Assembly: GCF_900188155.1 (NCBI RefSeq) | Contig: NZ_FZOG01000002.1 | Span: 759,845-823,844 of the forward strand | DNA from: Pseudomonas segetis | Lineage (GTDB): Bacteria; Pseudomonadota; Gammaproteobacteria; Pseudomonadales; Pseudomonadaceae | Length of the DNA: 64,000 nucleotides | Direction of reading: 5' to 3' | In this document: positions 37,777 through 47,172 of the stretch, one piece after another | Layout: each line of letters starts with the position of its first letter | How positions within the stretch are numbered: the stretch's first letter is position 1 | Notes under the pieces: generated by a model | What the model was told of the DNA's origin: nothing | What the model saw: only the letters and a program-made list of their open reading frames with translations | The model's database searches: none | Translations under genes and position numbers: made by a program

Positions 37777-38553
37777 CTACCAATAATTCTCCACGGCGAC
37801 CTGGCCTGGCCTGCGGGTCAGGCTTAGCTGCATGTCGCGCTGCTTCAATAGCTGGCGCAGGTCATCAATCATCTGGGGGTTGCCGCAAAGCATCACCCGT
37901 GAGTGTTCGGCGTCCATCGCTACACCTGCAGCGAGTTCCAGCTCACCATTATCAAGTAATGTGGTGATCCGTTGGTTGAGGCAGCCCGGCAGTGTCTCGC
38001 GGGTGACCACCGGCACATAAACCAGCTTGTGCGCATGCTCGGCAATGTGCTCCATCGAGCCAAGTTGCTGGATCAGTTGCTGATAAGCCAGCTCCTGCTT
38101 GGTCCGGGCGCTGTAAACCAAGATAATCCTTTCAAATCGCTCCCACACCTCCAGGCCTTGCAGTATCGACAGAAATGGCGCCAGGCCCGTGCCGCTGGCC
38201 ACCAGCCACAAGTCACGGCCATCAATGAAACGATCAAGGGTGAGAAAGCCAAACGCCTGCTTGTCCACCAACAGCGTGTCGCCGACAGACAAACGGCTCA
38301 GTTCGCTGGTGAACTCTCCGCCTGGCACAACGATTGAGAAGAATTCGAGAAACTCGTCATGCGGCGCCGAAACCATCGAATAGGCGCGCCAAACAATACT
38401 GCCGTCGGGTTTGCAAACGCCTAGACGGGCGAACTGCCCGGCAACAAATCTAAACCCCAGATCACGTGAACAGCGCAAACTGAATAAAGTCGGCGACCAG
38501 ACATGCACATCGCTAAGCGTTTGCCGGGTAAACTTGTCATCACTTGCGCTCAT
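37777..38553 (-). CDS. fpr: Ferredoxin/flavodoxin-NADP reductase
   Basis: FAD enzyme that exchanges electrons between NADPH and ferredoxin or flavodoxin, 258 residues from ATG 38553 (SD GGGAG); the longer frame to 38667 is unlikely. The FAD motif RAYSMVSAP is near residue 50, the NADP-binding GTGLAPFLSIL near 115, and the C-terminus ends VENYW, typical of the bacterial subclass without a terminal aromatic stack on FAD. Position next to mscL is as in P. aeruginosa and P. putida. Confidence 0.92.
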   Translation of the reverse strand: MSASDDKFTRQTLSDVHVWSPTLFSLRCSRDLGFRFVAGQFARLGVCKPDGSIVWRAYSMVSAPHDEFLEFFSIVVPGGEFTSELSRLSVGDTLLVDKQAFGFLTLDRFIDGRDLWLVASGTGLAPFLSILQGLEVWERFERIILVYSARTKQELAYQQLIQQLGSMEHIAEHAHKLVYVPVVTRETLPGCLNQRITTLLDNGELELAAGVAMDAEHSRVMLCGNPQMIDDLRQLLKQRDMQLSLTRRPGQVAVENYW

Positions 38554-38696
38554 AGGGCTCCCCAATTGAGTTGGCGGATAGGCTTGAGCAGTTCCCTTGT
38601 GTGGCACGGTTACCAAGGTACGACAGCTAAGCAACCGCTCGGCCCATGAACCTGCAGTGTCGCGCACTTTTTCAATGATAAAAACCAGCAGCTTAT

Positions 38697-39833
38697 ATGC
38701 CTATATTCGTTACGCCTTTTGCACCACTGGAATTGATCCGCCAGCCAGAACAGTCGCACGAGACCCTGCAGGCCTTTGACGCCGCGGATGAATACCTGCT
38801 CAACCAGTTTGCCGAACAAGGCGGCGGGACGAATCTGCGCGTGTTGATTCTCAACGACAACTTTGGCGCGCTGGCCTGCGCGCTGGCAGCTATTGAACAG
38901 CCCCGCCATCTGATCACCAGCTGTTCTGACTCGCACCTGGGGCACATGGCACTGAAGATCAACCTGCAGCGCAATCAGTTGGCTGCAGATGCGGTCAATT
39001 TCGTACCGGCACAACAATCGCCCCAAGGTCCCTTTGATCGCGTACTGATCCGCATCCCCAAGACCCTGGCCCTGCTCGAAGAGCAATTGATTCGCCTACA
39101 CGGCCAACTGGCACCGGGAGCGCAGGTTGTGGCCGCGGCCATGGTCAAGCATTTACCGCGCGCAGCAGGTGATCTGCTGGAAAAATACATTGGCCCGGTT
39201 CAGGCGTCCCTGGCCGTCAAAAAGGCGCGCTTGCTGATTGCATCGCCGGAACCAAGGCCGCAGCCCGTCTCCCCCTACCCTAGCCGCTACAGCCTGGAGA
39301 AACCGCCGCTCAACCTGGTCAACCATGCCAATGTGTTCTGCCGCGAAGGCCTCGACATCGGCACGCGGGCCTTCTTGCCGCACCTGCCCAGGGATCAACA
39401 GTCTCTTCGAGTTGCAGACCTGGGTTGCGGCAACGGTGTTCTGGCTCTTGCCTACGCTCTGAACAACCCCGAGGCGCAACTGACACTGGTTGATGAGTCG
39501 TACATGGCGGTGCAATCGGCGCGGGAGAACTGGCTAGCCGCGTTCGGCGAACGGCCGGTGGATATCCGCGCGGGTGATGGCCTGGCTGAACAACTGCCGG
39601 AGTCGTTGGACAGGGTGCTGTGCAACCCACCCTTTCACCAGCAACAAGTGGTGGGCGACTTCCTCGCCTGGCGGATGTTCCAGCAAGCGCATTCAGCCCT
39701 GGTGACGGGAGGACAGTTGTGGATTGTCGGCAATCGCCACCTGGGCTACCACCAAAAGCTCAAGCGCCTGTTTCGTGGCGTCGAACAAGTGGCGTCGAAC
39801 CCCAAGTTCGTGATTCTCAAGGCCATCAAGTAG
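38697..39833 (+). CDS. rlmG: 23S rRNA (guanine-N2)-methyltransferase RlmG-like
   Basis: SAM-dependent methyltransferase of 378 residues, the same length as E. coli RlmG (G1835 of 23S rRNA). Two tandem Rossmann halves: a degenerate N-terminal one (about 1-190) and a catalytic C-terminal one with VADLGCGNGVLALAYAL near residue 240 and LCNPPFHQQ near 305. The final block WIVGNRHLGYHQKLKRLF and FVILKAIK matches RlmG better than RsmC (about 340 residues). Monocistronic, divergent from fpr. Confidence 0.88.
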   Translation: MPIFVTPFAPLELIRQPEQSHETLQAFDAADEYLLNQFAEQGGGTNLRVLILNDNFGALACALAAIEQPRHLITSCSDSHLGHMALKINLQRNQLAADAVNFVPAQQSPQGPFDRVLIRIPKTLALLEEQLIRLHGQLAPGAQVVAAAMVKHLPRAAGDLLEKYIGPVQASLAVKKARLLIASPEPRPQPVSPYPSRYSLEKPPLNLVNHANVFCREGLDIGTRAFLPHLPRDQQSLRVADLGCGNGVLALAYALNNPEAQLTLVDESYMAVQSARENWLAAFGERPVDIRAGDGLAEQLPESLDRVLCNPPFHQQQVVGDFLAWRMFQQAHSALVTGGQLWIVGNRHLGYHQKLKRLFRGVEQVASNPKFVILKAIK

Positions 39834-39986
39834 CTGATAACGACCGACTTCCCTCTAAGCGACCAACTGCCTGCTCCGGACTTTTTCATTCAAGGCTTTA
39901 CCTGTTATAACAAAGAGCCTTTACAAAAGGCCGATGCCAACAAATAAGAACGCAATAATGCGCTCAAAAAGAATAAGGACTCTCAC

Positions 39987-40784
39987 ATGAGAAAATTTTT
40001 TACTGGTTTGGCGATTACCGCCAGCCTGCTAGGTGCTTCAATCACAGCTCAAGCGGGTCCAGTTCTTGATGACATTGTTAAATCAGGGGAACTTAAAGTT
40101 TGTTTCGACGCCGGCTACATGCCTTTCGAAATGAAGAGCAAGGCAGGCCAGTTCATCGGTTTTGATATAGACATGAGCAAACTGCTGGCCAAGCAGATGG
40201 GCGTTAAATACGTCCCGGTCAACACGGCCTGGGATGGCATCATCCCAACCCTGCTGACCGGCAAGTGCCACATGATCAACGGCGGCATGACCATCAACAC
40301 TCAGCGCAATATGCGCGTGAACTTCGCTGACCCTTATATCGTTATCGGCCAGAGCATTCTGCTGAACCCTAAGCTCAAGGGTAAGATCAACGACTACAAA
40401 GACCTCAATGATCCGCAGTACACCATTACCACCAAACTGGGGACTACCGGCGAGCAAGCGGTCAAGCGTCTGCTCAGCAAAGCCAAGATCAATGTCTTTG
40501 AAACCCAGTCTGACGCAGTGCTTGAAGTTACCAACGGCAAGGCGGATGCATTCATCTACGACCTGCCATTCAACGCGATCTACTTTGCGCAGAACAAAGA
40601 CAAGATCGTTCACCTGGACAAGCCATTCACCTTCGAGCCGCTGGGCTGGGCTGTTGCCCAGGGCGACCCGGAAATGCTCAATGTGCTGAACAACTTCCTG
40701 CGTCAGATCAAGGGTGAAGGTACCTACGATCGTCTCTATGCCAAGTGGTTCGAAAGCGACGCCTGGCTCGACCAGGTTCAGTAA
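39987..40784 (+). CDS. Polar amino-acid ABC transporter binding protein
   Basis: Periplasmic binding protein (SBP_bac_3), 265 residues, signal peptide ending near residue 23 (ITAQA). GELKVCFDAGYMPFEM and FIGFDIDMSKLLAKQMG are family blocks; Arg in NTQRNMRVNFADPY should hold the ligand carboxylate and Asp in GKADAFIYD the amino group. Ligand not identifiable. First gene of a three-gene operon (binding protein, permease, ATPase), SD AAGGA. Confidence 0.9.
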   Translation: MRKFFTGLAITASLLGASITAQAGPVLDDIVKSGELKVCFDAGYMPFEMKSKAGQFIGFDIDMSKLLAKQMGVKYVPVNTAWDGIIPTLLTGKCHMINGGMTINTQRNMRVNFADPYIVIGQSILLNPKLKGKINDYKDLNDPQYTITTKLGTTGEQAVKRLLSKAKINVFETQSDAVLEVTNGKADAFIYDLPFNAIYFAQNKDKIVHLDKPFTFEPLGWAVAQGDPEMLNVLNNFLRQIKGEGTYDRLYAKWFESDAWLDQVQ

Positions 40785-40788
40785 GCCC

Positions 40789-40817
40789 ATCAGGCCAGAC
40801 TCAACCTCTGGCCTGAT
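40789..40817 (+). promoter_or_regulatory. Intra-operon stem-loop after the binding-protein gene
   Basis: An 11-bp perfect stem (ATCAGGCCAGA 40789-40799 with TCTGGCCTGAT 40807-40817) and 7-nt loop directly after the binding-protein stop, followed by only TTC. Such hairpins commonly make the binding protein more abundant than the permease by partial termination or mRNA protection. Confidence 0.6.
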
Positions 40818-40868
40818 TTCCACTTGCCCCGCGCGTTACCGTAAAACCTAAATTTCCAGGAGGTCACT

Positions 40869-41816
40869 TTGTTGACCAGTCCCCGACGATGGCTTTGGCA
40901 CGGCCTATCAGTACTTATCATAGCGGGCCTTATGGGCACGCTGTACATAGCTTCCAAGCAGATCAACTACAGCTGGCAATGGGCACGTGTGCTGCCTTAT
41001 ATCGTCAACACCGCACCACTCGACCTGCGGGCCAGCGGCAATGGCACCATCACTGAAGTCACCCCTGATGCAATAACCCTCACTCTTGATTCCGGCGACA
41101 AGCCCCAGGTTTTCAAATCCTATGACCAGGCCGTTGCGGCCCAGGGCGACCTGATATTCGAAGGCGATGTGGTCGCACGCACCGTGCAATGGCGCGCTGG
41201 CCCGCTACTCCATGGCTTGTGGGTGACCCTGAAGATATCGGTGATTTCACTGTTCTTCGCCACCCTGCTCGGCCTGGCGGCGGGTTTGATGCGCATTTCC
41301 AGCAATCCGGCCTGCCAAAACCTGGCATTTGCCTACGTCGGCTTGATTCGCGGTACGCCACTGCTGGTACAGATATTTATCATGTACTTCTTTGTCGGCA
41401 CCATGCTCAACCTTGACCGTTTCTCTGCCGGGGTCATGGCGCTGTCGATCTTTACCGGTGCCTACATTGCCGAAATCGTGCGCTCCGGCATCCAGTCGAT
41501 CTCACCCGGACAAATGGAAGCCGCGCGCTCGCTGGGCATGTCTTACCCCAAGGCAATGACGCACGTTATCTTGCCGCAAGCATTCAAGCGCACGCTGCCG
41601 CCCATGGCGGGCCAGTTGATCAACCTGATCAAGGATTCCTCGCTGGTTTCGGTAATTGCAATCACCGACCTGACCAAAGCCGGGCGCGAGGCTATCAGCG
41701 GCAACTTCGCGACATTCGAAGTGTGGATTACCGTAGCCGGCCTGTACCTGATTCTGACGACCTTGCTGTCGTGGGTTGTCCGCCGCATTGAAAAGAGGTT
41801 AGCCGCCAGTGACTGA
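40869..41816 (+). CDS. Amino-acid ABC transporter permease with periplasmic insert
   Basis: Inner-membrane permease of the His/Glu/Gln family, 315 residues against the usual ~220-240. The start is TTG at 40869 (or 40872) behind a strong AGGAGGT; no ATG fits. After the first helix ([20 protein letters not shown]) there is an extra ~80-residue soluble region (about 35-115) rich in beta-type sequence ([19 protein letters not shown]). The permease core follows, with EAA loop [20 protein letters not shown] near residue 215. The function of the insert is unknown. It overlaps the ATPase gene by 8 bp. Confidence 0.88.
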   Translation: MLTSPRRWLWHGLSVLIIAGLMGTLYIASKQINYSWQWARVLPYIVNTAPLDLRASGNGTITEVTPDAITLTLDSGDKPQVFKSYDQAVAAQGDLIFEGDVVARTVQWRAGPLLHGLWVTLKISVISLFFATLLGLAAGLMRISSNPACQNLAFAYVGLIRGTPLLVQIFIMYFFVGTMLNLDRFSAGVMALSIFTGAYIAEIVRSGIQSISPGQMEAARSLGMSYPKAMTHVILPQAFKRTLPPMAGQLINLIKDSSLVSVIAITDLTKAGREAISGNFATFEVWITVAGLYLILTTLLSWVVRRIEKRLAASD

Positions 41817-42561
41817 AGCCTATACCGGCAAGGACATGATCGTTGCCACCCAAGTTAACAAGATCTACGCCAATGGCTGCCATGCCCTTAAAAACGTCAG
41901 TGCCACAATTTCCCGTGGTGAAGTGGTGGTCATCATTGGCCCATCCGGCTCAGGCAAGTCGACTTTTCTGCGCGCACTCAACCAGCTTGAGCAGATCAAT
42001 AACGGCCAGATCATTATCGATGGCATCAACATGTATGCCCCCGGCACCAATATCAACAAGCTGCGTGAACGCGTCGGCATGGTGTTTCAGTCGTTCAACC
42101 TGTTCCCGCACAAGACGGTAAAGGGCAATGTCATGCTCGCACCGATCAAGGTCGCCAAACGCGAGCCGAAAAAGGCCGAGCAAGATGCCGAGCAACTGCT
42201 CAGACGCGTGGGGCTGGGGGACAAGCTGGATGTGTACCCGGCGCAGCTTTCCGGGGGCCAACAGCAACGCGTGGCAATTGCCCGTGCGCTGGCGATGAAC
42301 CCGGACGTAATGCTGTTTGATGAGCCCACATCGGCGCTGGACCCGGAAATGGTCGGCGAGGTGCTGGATGTAATGAAGAGCCTGGCCAACGATGGCATGA
42401 CCATGGTGGTGGTGACCCACGAGATGGGCTTTGCCCGCGAAGTGGCCGACCGCGTGCTGTTTATGGAAGACGGCGAATTGCTGGTCAGCGACACCCCGGA
42501 CAATATCTTCAGCAGCACCAAGCACCCGCGGCTAGAGCAGTTCCTATCGAAACTGCTCTAG
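41809..42561 (+). CDS. Amino-acid ABC transporter ATPase
   Basis: 250-residue ATPase of the GlnQ/HisP type. Walker [10 protein letters not shown] near residue 46, Q-loop [12 protein letters not shown], signature [19 protein letters not shown] near 146, Walker [17 protein letters not shown] and the switch region [15 protein letters not shown]. The start is GTG, overlapping the permease stop by 8 bp, so translation is coupled. Confidence 0.93.
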   Translation: MTEAYTGKDMIVATQVNKIYANGCHALKNVSATISRGEVVVIIGPSGSGKSTFLRALNQLEQINNGQIIIDGINMYAPGTNINKLRERVGMVFQSFNLFPHKTVKGNVMLAPIKVAKREPKKAEQDAEQLLRRVGLGDKLDVYPAQLSGGQQQRVAIARALAMNPDVMLFDEPTSALDPEMVGEVLDVMKSLANDGMTMVVVTHEMGFAREVADRVLFMEDGELLVSDTPDNIFSSTKHPRLEQFLSKLL

Positions 42562-42598
42562 GGTGAACGGCGCTTGAACACCGCAGATCATTAAGCCT

Positions 42599-42739
42599 TT
42601 AGCTGGTCATGCCTGCTGCGCTCATAAACCAGCGCAGCAGCAATGACACAACCCCCAGCGCCAGAACGCTACCCGCCCAGATTGCCACCAGCCAGCCGAT
42701 ACGCTGGTACAAGGGCTTCTTCTGTTGCGAACCCGTCAT
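42599..42739 (-). CDS. DUF2474 small membrane protein after cioB
   Basis: A 46-residue protein read directly from the sequence: MTGSQQKKPLYQRIGW then one membrane helix (LVAIWAGSVLALGVVSLLL) and RWFMSAAGMTS. It begins 10 bp downstream of the cioB stop. Short single-helix proteins in this position (DUF2474, analogous in placement to CydX of other bd oxidases) are thought to assist bd-type oxidase assembly. That role is inference here. Confidence 0.82.
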   Translation of the reverse strand: MTGSQQKKPLYQRIGWLVAIWAGSVLALGVVSLLLRWFMSAAGMTS

Positions 42740-42749
42740 GCTGCGATCC

Positions 42750-43760
42750 TTAATGGTAGCCATGTTCGTGGGTTATCTTGCCGCGGAACACGTAGTAGCT
42801 CCACGCGGTGTACATCAGGATAAAGGGGATGATGAACAACGCGCCGACCAGGATAAACGCCTGGCTTTGCGGCGGCGATGCGGCCTCCCAGATAGTCACG
42901 CTAGGCGGGATGATATTCGGCCACAGGCTCAGGCCCAAGCCGCTGTAGCCCAGGAAGATCAAGCCAAGGGTCAGCAAAAACGGGGCGTAGTGCTGACGTT
43001 TCTGCACAGCCCGCCACAAGGCCCAGGTACAAAGCAGAACCAGTATCGGCACAGGCGAGAGCCAGAAAATATTAGGCAGGCTGAACCAGCGCTCGGCAAT
43101 CTCGGGATGAGCCAAAGGCGTCCACAGGCTGACGATACCAGTAACCGCCAGGACCACAAGAATCAGCGGCTTGCCCAGGTCATGCATCTGTTCCTGCAAG
43201 CGTCCCTCGGTTTTCATGATCAACCAGGTGCAACCCAACAAGGCATAGGCGGCGACCAAGGCCAAACCACAAAACAGCGCGAAAGGTTTTAGCCAGTCCA
43301 GCGGACCACCCGCGTAGGTACGGCCAACCACCTCGATGCCATCGATATAGGCGCCAAGGGTAACGCCCTGGAAAAAGGTCGCGGTGATTGAGCCGCCAAT
43401 AAAGGCCTTGTCCCAGATATGCCGCTTATGGGCTTTGGCCTTGAAGCGAAACTCAAAGGCCACACCGCGGAAAATCAACCCGAGCAGCATGAAGATCAGC
43501 GGCAGATAGAGGGCGTCCAGCACCACCGCGTAGGCCAGCGGGAAGGCGCCGAACAGCGCCGCGCCACCCAGTACCAGCCAGGTTTCATTGCCATCCCAAA
43601 CCGGTGCCACGGAGTTCATCATCAGATCACGTTCGCGATCATCCTTGACGAAGGGAAAAAGGATACCGATACCCAGATCGAACCCATCCATGACTACGTA
43701 CATCATCACACCGAAAGCGATGATCACCGCCCAGATATGCGAGAGATCTATGCCGACCAT
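42750..43760 (-). CDS. cioB: Cyanide-insensitive bd-type oxidase subunit II
   Basis: Membrane subunit of the quinol oxidase, 336 residues, about eight to nine helices. The N-terminal DGFDLGIGILFPFVKDDRER and APVWDGNETWLVLGGAALFGAFP blocks are hallmarks of CydB/CioB. SD AAGGAG precedes the ATG, only 2 bp after the cioA stop. It works with CioA to reduce oxygen to water while oxidising ubiquinol without proton pumping. Confidence 0.95.
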   Translation of the reverse strand: MVGIDLSHIWAVIIAFGVMMYVVMDGFDLGIGILFPFVKDDRERDLMMNSVAPVWDGNETWLVLGGAALFGAFPLAYAVVLDALYLPLIFMLLGLIFRGVAFEFRFKAKAHKRHIWDKAFIGGSITATFFQGVTLGAYIDGIEVVGRTYAGGPLDWLKPFALFCGLALVAAYALLGCTWLIMKTEGRLQEQMHDLGKPLILVVLAVTGIVSLWTPLAHPEIAERWFSLPNIFWLSPVPILVLLCTWALWRAVQKRQHYAPFLLTLGLIFLGYSGLGLSLWPNIIPPSVTIWEAASPPQSQAFILVGALFIIPFILMYTAWSYYVFRGKITHEHGYH

Positions 43761-43762
43761 GT

Positions 43763-45190
43763 TCAGCTCCTTTCAGTCTGGGTGTCGTCTTCATCGTCCG
43801 GTGCAGCAGACAGCGGACGAGACGGCGTACGTTGTTGGCCTGGGCCACCTTCTTGATGGTTAGTGCCTTCTGCAGGTACTGGCCCTTTGCGCACCAGGCG
43901 CATCATGTAGCCGAGACCGGCGCCAAAAAGCGCGAAATAAACCACCACAAACAACACCAGGGTCACACTCATCTGCACGACCGTGTGATTTGAAACCGCG
44001 TCCGAGGTGCGCATCAATCCGTACACAACCCAAGGTTGGCGACCGATTTCCGTGGTGAACCAGCCCGCCAGGATTGCGATCAGGCCCGAAGGTCCCATCC
44101 ATAGCGCCATGTGCAAGAAAGCGCGATTCTCATAAAGCTTGCCGCGCGGTCGCAGCAGCAACGCCCAGGCGCCCATCATAATCATCAACAAGCCAAGGCC
44201 GACCATGATCCGGAAGCTCCAGAACACCACGGTCGAGTTTGGCCGGTCTTCCTTGGGAAATTCCTTGAGCGCGGGGACTTGCTTGTCAAGGCTGTGGGTC
44301 AGGATCAAGCTGCCCAATTTAGGGATCTCGACCTTGAAGCGGGTTTCCTCGCGCTCCATGTCCGGCCAGCCAAACAGAATCAACGGCGTTGCTTCGCCCG
44401 GAGGGTTTTCCCAGTGCCCCTCAATCGCAGCAATTTTGGCAGGTTGATGCTCCAGCGTATTGAGGCCGTGGGCATCGCCAATCACCGCCTGAATGGGTGC
44501 AACGATCAGCGCCATCCACATGGCCATGGAAAGCATCTTGCGCACTGCCGGGTTGTCACGACCACGCAGCAGGTGCCAGGCCGCGGATGCACCGACAAAG
44601 AAGGCTGTGGCCAGGAATGCAGCCGTTGCCATGTGCATCAGGCGATAAGGGAAGGACGGATTGAACACCACCGCGAACCAGTCTACGGGGATCACCCGAC
44701 CATCGACGATTTCAAAACCCTGGGGCGTCTGCATCCAGCTGTTGGAGGCAAGGATCCAGAATGTCGAGATCAGCGTACCTATGGCGACCATCAAGGTAGA
44801 GAAGAAGTGCAAGCCAGGCCCGACGCGGTTCAAGCCAAACAGCATGACACCGAGAAAACCTGCTTCGAGAAAGAATGCAGTGAGCACTTCGTACGTCAGC
44901 AAGGGGCCGGTAACGGCACCGGCAAAGTCAGAGAAGGCACTCCAGTTAGTCCCGAACTGATAAGCCATCACCAGGCCGGAAACCACGCCCATGCCAAAGT
45001 TGACGGCAAATATCTTCGACCAGAAGTGATACAAATCCATGTATACGCTTTTGCCGGTTTTCAGCCACAAGCCTTCAAGAACGGCCAGGTAGCTCGCCAA
45101 ACCGATGGTGATTGCAGGAAAAATAATGTGAAACGAGATGGTGAAAGCAAACTGGATCCGGGCTAACTCCAATGCCTCTAAGCCAAACAT
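43763..45190 (-). CDS. cioA: Cyanide-insensitive bd-type oxidase subunit I
   Basis: Heme-bearing subunit I, 475 residues. LARIQFAFTISFHIIFPAITIG carries the first heme His, LMHMATAAFLATAFF another, and GWFTTEIGRQPWVVYGLMRT is the conserved quinol-oxidase block. The periplasmic Q loop is short, as in the CIO branch of pseudomonads rather than E. coli CydA. The C-terminus is a charged tail (QQRTPSRPLSAAPDDEDDTQTE). An ANR/FNR box lies 179 bp upstream. Confidence 0.95.
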   Translation of the reverse strand: MFGLEALELARIQFAFTISFHIIFPAITIGLASYLAVLEGLWLKTGKSVYMDLYHFWSKIFAVNFGMGVVSGLVMAYQFGTNWSAFSDFAGAVTGPLLTYEVLTAFFLEAGFLGVMLFGLNRVGPGLHFFSTLMVAIGTLISTFWILASNSWMQTPQGFEIVDGRVIPVDWFAVVFNPSFPYRLMHMATAAFLATAFFVGASAAWHLLRGRDNPAVRKMLSMAMWMALIVAPIQAVIGDAHGLNTLEHQPAKIAAIEGHWENPPGEATPLILFGWPDMEREETRFKVEIPKLGSLILTHSLDKQVPALKEFPKEDRPNSTVVFWSFRIMVGLGLLMIMMGAWALLLRPRGKLYENRAFLHMALWMGPSGLIAILAGWFTTEIGRQPWVVYGLMRTSDAVSNHTVVQMSVTLVLFVVVYFALFGAGLGYMMRLVRKGPVPAEGTNHQEGGPGQQRTPSRPLSAAPDDEDDTQTERS

Positions 45191-45368
45191 GGCGCGTCCT
45201 CAATCAGGTGATACAAAACCTCGCTTCATTCGAGGTTCGCTAATAACGTACTGGACTCTGATCATCAAATGACGCCAGCGTTCTTATCGTTAGCACATAC
45301 AGTGATGCCAGACACATTCCCTTGCCTCTAGTTGCAGTGAAAACCATCCGCCAGCAATAAGCCTGATG

Positions 45369-45382
45369 TTGATCCATATCAA
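45369..45382. promoter_or_regulatory. ANR/FNR box upstream of cioAB
   Basis: TTGATCCATATCAA is a perfect match to the FNR/ANR consensus TTGAT-N4-ATCAA, in the 262-bp gap upstream of cioA. In P. aeruginosa ANR represses cio genes at low oxygen, so repression through this site is expected. No gene other than cioAB is read away from this gap. Confidence 0.75.
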
Positions 45383-45452
45383 TACCCAACTAAGGATAGC
45401 TGCATACCTGGAATTAACCGCTGTGGTTCATTGTCGCGATCAGTTGCGGTTT

Positions 45453-46037
45453 TCAGCGCAGTGCCTGCGGACAATCAACATCGAGCAAGACTGCCGGGTC
45501 TGCAACATCCAGCCCGACGCAGGCATGGGCATGCTCGTGCAATATCGCCCTGGCGCCCTGCTCGCCCTTGAGCCCCTGCAGCTGCGGCCAGTACTTGCGG
45601 CCGAATATGACTGGATGACCGCGCTCGCCCTTGTACACAGGAAACACAATACGCGAGCTGCCTGCGGCCTGAACCAGGCGCAGCAATGTCTGGTCCTCGA
45701 GCCAGGGCATATCTCCCAACAAGACGGCAATTGCAGACGCCTGGCTGTTCAGCGCTGCGACCTGGGTAATGGCTCCGGCTAAACTGGTGCCCATGCCTTG
45801 ATCGGCATCGGCGCAGCATATAACCCGGGTGTGCCCTGGCAGCCCCAGCGCCTGTGGCTCGTCATCCTCACGCAGGGCCACATAGAGCTGCGCAAAGTGG
45901 GGCTGGGCGCGAGCAACAGTCGTCGCCAGCAGACCCTGGCCATCACCGAGCCGCGCGATGCGCTTGTCGCTGCCAAAACGCCGCCCTCGCCCGGCAGCCA
46001 GCACCACGGCGACAACTGCCTTTGACGGACAGCTCAA
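45453..46037 (-). CDS. MobA/MocA-like molybdenum-cofactor nucleotidyltransferase
   Basis: 194-residue NTP transferase. The N-terminal LAAGRGRRFGSDK motif binds nucleotide and VLLGDMPWL carries the metal Asp; GHPVIFG is conserved in MocA-type cytidylyltransferases, which convert Mo-molybdopterin to the cytosine dinucleotide form for xanthine-oxidase-family enzymes. The start is TTG at 46037, overlapping the XdhC stop by 4 bp (TTGA); no ATG is available. No molybdoenzyme is encoded in the window. Confidence 0.82.
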   Translation of the reverse strand: MSCPSKAVVAVVLAAGRGRRFGSDKRIARLGDGQGLLATTVARAQPHFAQLYVALREDDEPQALGLPGHTRVICCADADQGMGTSLAGAITQVAALNSQASAIAVLLGDMPWLEDQTLLRLVQAAGSSRIVFPVYKGERGHPVIFGRKYWPQLQGLKGEQGARAILHEHAHACVGLDVADPAVLLDVDCPQALR

Positions 46038-47005
46038 AGTTGCGCCTTGGCCACGCCATTGCGCAGACGGACGATATCCGCAAGCACAGCCAGGGCAATC
46101 TCGGCCGGGGTTTTACTGCCCAGGTTAAGACCAATCGGCGCCTGTATTCGCGCCAGATCAGCCTCGCACAGCCCACCCGAGCGCAACAAACGCTCGAAAC
46201 GCTTGCTCGTGGTTTGCTGCGACCCCATCACGCCGATATAGAACGCCTCGGTACGCACGGCTTCGATCATCGCCAGGTCATCAATTCGCGGGTCATGGGT
46301 CAGGGCCACAACGGCGGTATCGGCATGACAGCCACCTGCCGCGATTACCATTGAAGGCAGCTCACGGCGGATCTCGACGCCCGGCAGTTCGACGCCGTCC
46401 AGCACCTCATCGCGTGGATCACAGAGCACCACTTCAAAACCAAGGGTCTTGCCAAACTCGGCGCAGACATGGGCGACGCTGGAGTAGCCGGCCAGCAGTA
46501 GACGTTGTGCGGCGCCAACACGGATATGCAAGGTGTCCAGCTCGCGGCGTACCCGAGGCCCGTGATCGGGGTCCGCACTCAGTTGCCATGAACCCTGCGG
46601 CACAGTGACTGAACGCAACAAACGCCGCTGTCCGAGCAATGCAGCCTCCAGCTCACGCAAATGCGCCAGCACTTCGCAACTGCAGGCCAGGTTCTCGACC
46701 AGCACTTCCAGCACGCCGCCGCAGGGCAAGCTGACATTGGAGTGGCTATCGCTGCCATCGCCATAGCGCACCAGCGTTGCGGGCTCGACAAATGCGCCTT
46801 CAGCCACACGCTGAAGAAAATCATCCTCTACACAACCGCCAGACAATGACCCCAACCAATTGCCCTGTTCGTTGACGACCAATAGAGAACCAGGCGCCCT
46901 GGGTGCCGAGCCATAGGTAAATAGCACTGTGCACAGCCAAACCCGCTGGCCAGCCTGCGACCACTGCAGTGCCTGGCGAACGACCAGTAAATCTAGATGC
47001 TGCAT
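46034..47005 (-). CDS. XdhC/CoxI family maturation protein
   Basis: 323 residues. The N-terminal XdhC/CoxI domain includes FTYGSAPRAPGSLLVV and GSLSGGCVEDD; the C-terminal Rossmann-like domain includes LLLAGYSSVAHV and FYIGVMGSQQTTSKRFERL. These proteins protect and insert sulfurated molybdenum cofactor into xanthine dehydrogenase-type enzymes. It is translationally coupled to the MocA-like gene. Its client enzyme must lie outside the window. Confidence 0.88.
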   Translation of the reverse strand: MQHLDLLVVRQALQWSQAGQRVWLCTVLFTYGSAPRAPGSLLVVNEQGNWLGSLSGGCVEDDFLQRVAEGAFVEPATLVRYGDGSDSHSNVSLPCGGVLEVLVENLACSCEVLAHLRELEAALLGQRRLLRSVTVPQGSWQLSADPDHGPRVRRELDTLHIRVGAAQRLLLAGYSSVAHVCAEFGKTLGFEVVLCDPRDEVLDGVELPGVEIRRELPSMVIAAGGCHADTAVVALTHDPRIDDLAMIEAVRTEAFYIGVMGSQQTTSKRFERLLRSGGLCEADLARIQAPIGLNLGSKTPAEIALAVLADIVRLRNGVAKAQL

Positions 47006-47172
47006 TAACGGCTCCGTCCCTTAGATAGCGCACCACTTTATCAGGACTTTAGGACACAGGCAGGCCTGGGCCCCATAAAGCCATTGTGGTTAATGGTGAT
47101 TTGCGCAGAAGCAGCCGAAACAATTTGTTTCAGTTAGACTTTGCGCCCGACCACGCCCGAGCTGACGCTGTT

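Noticed and set aside
37437..37967. 176-codon frame across the 114-bp repeats
   Set aside because: It only exists because the 114-bp period is a multiple of three; its sequence is the translated repeat, with no ribosome site, and it runs into fpr antisense.
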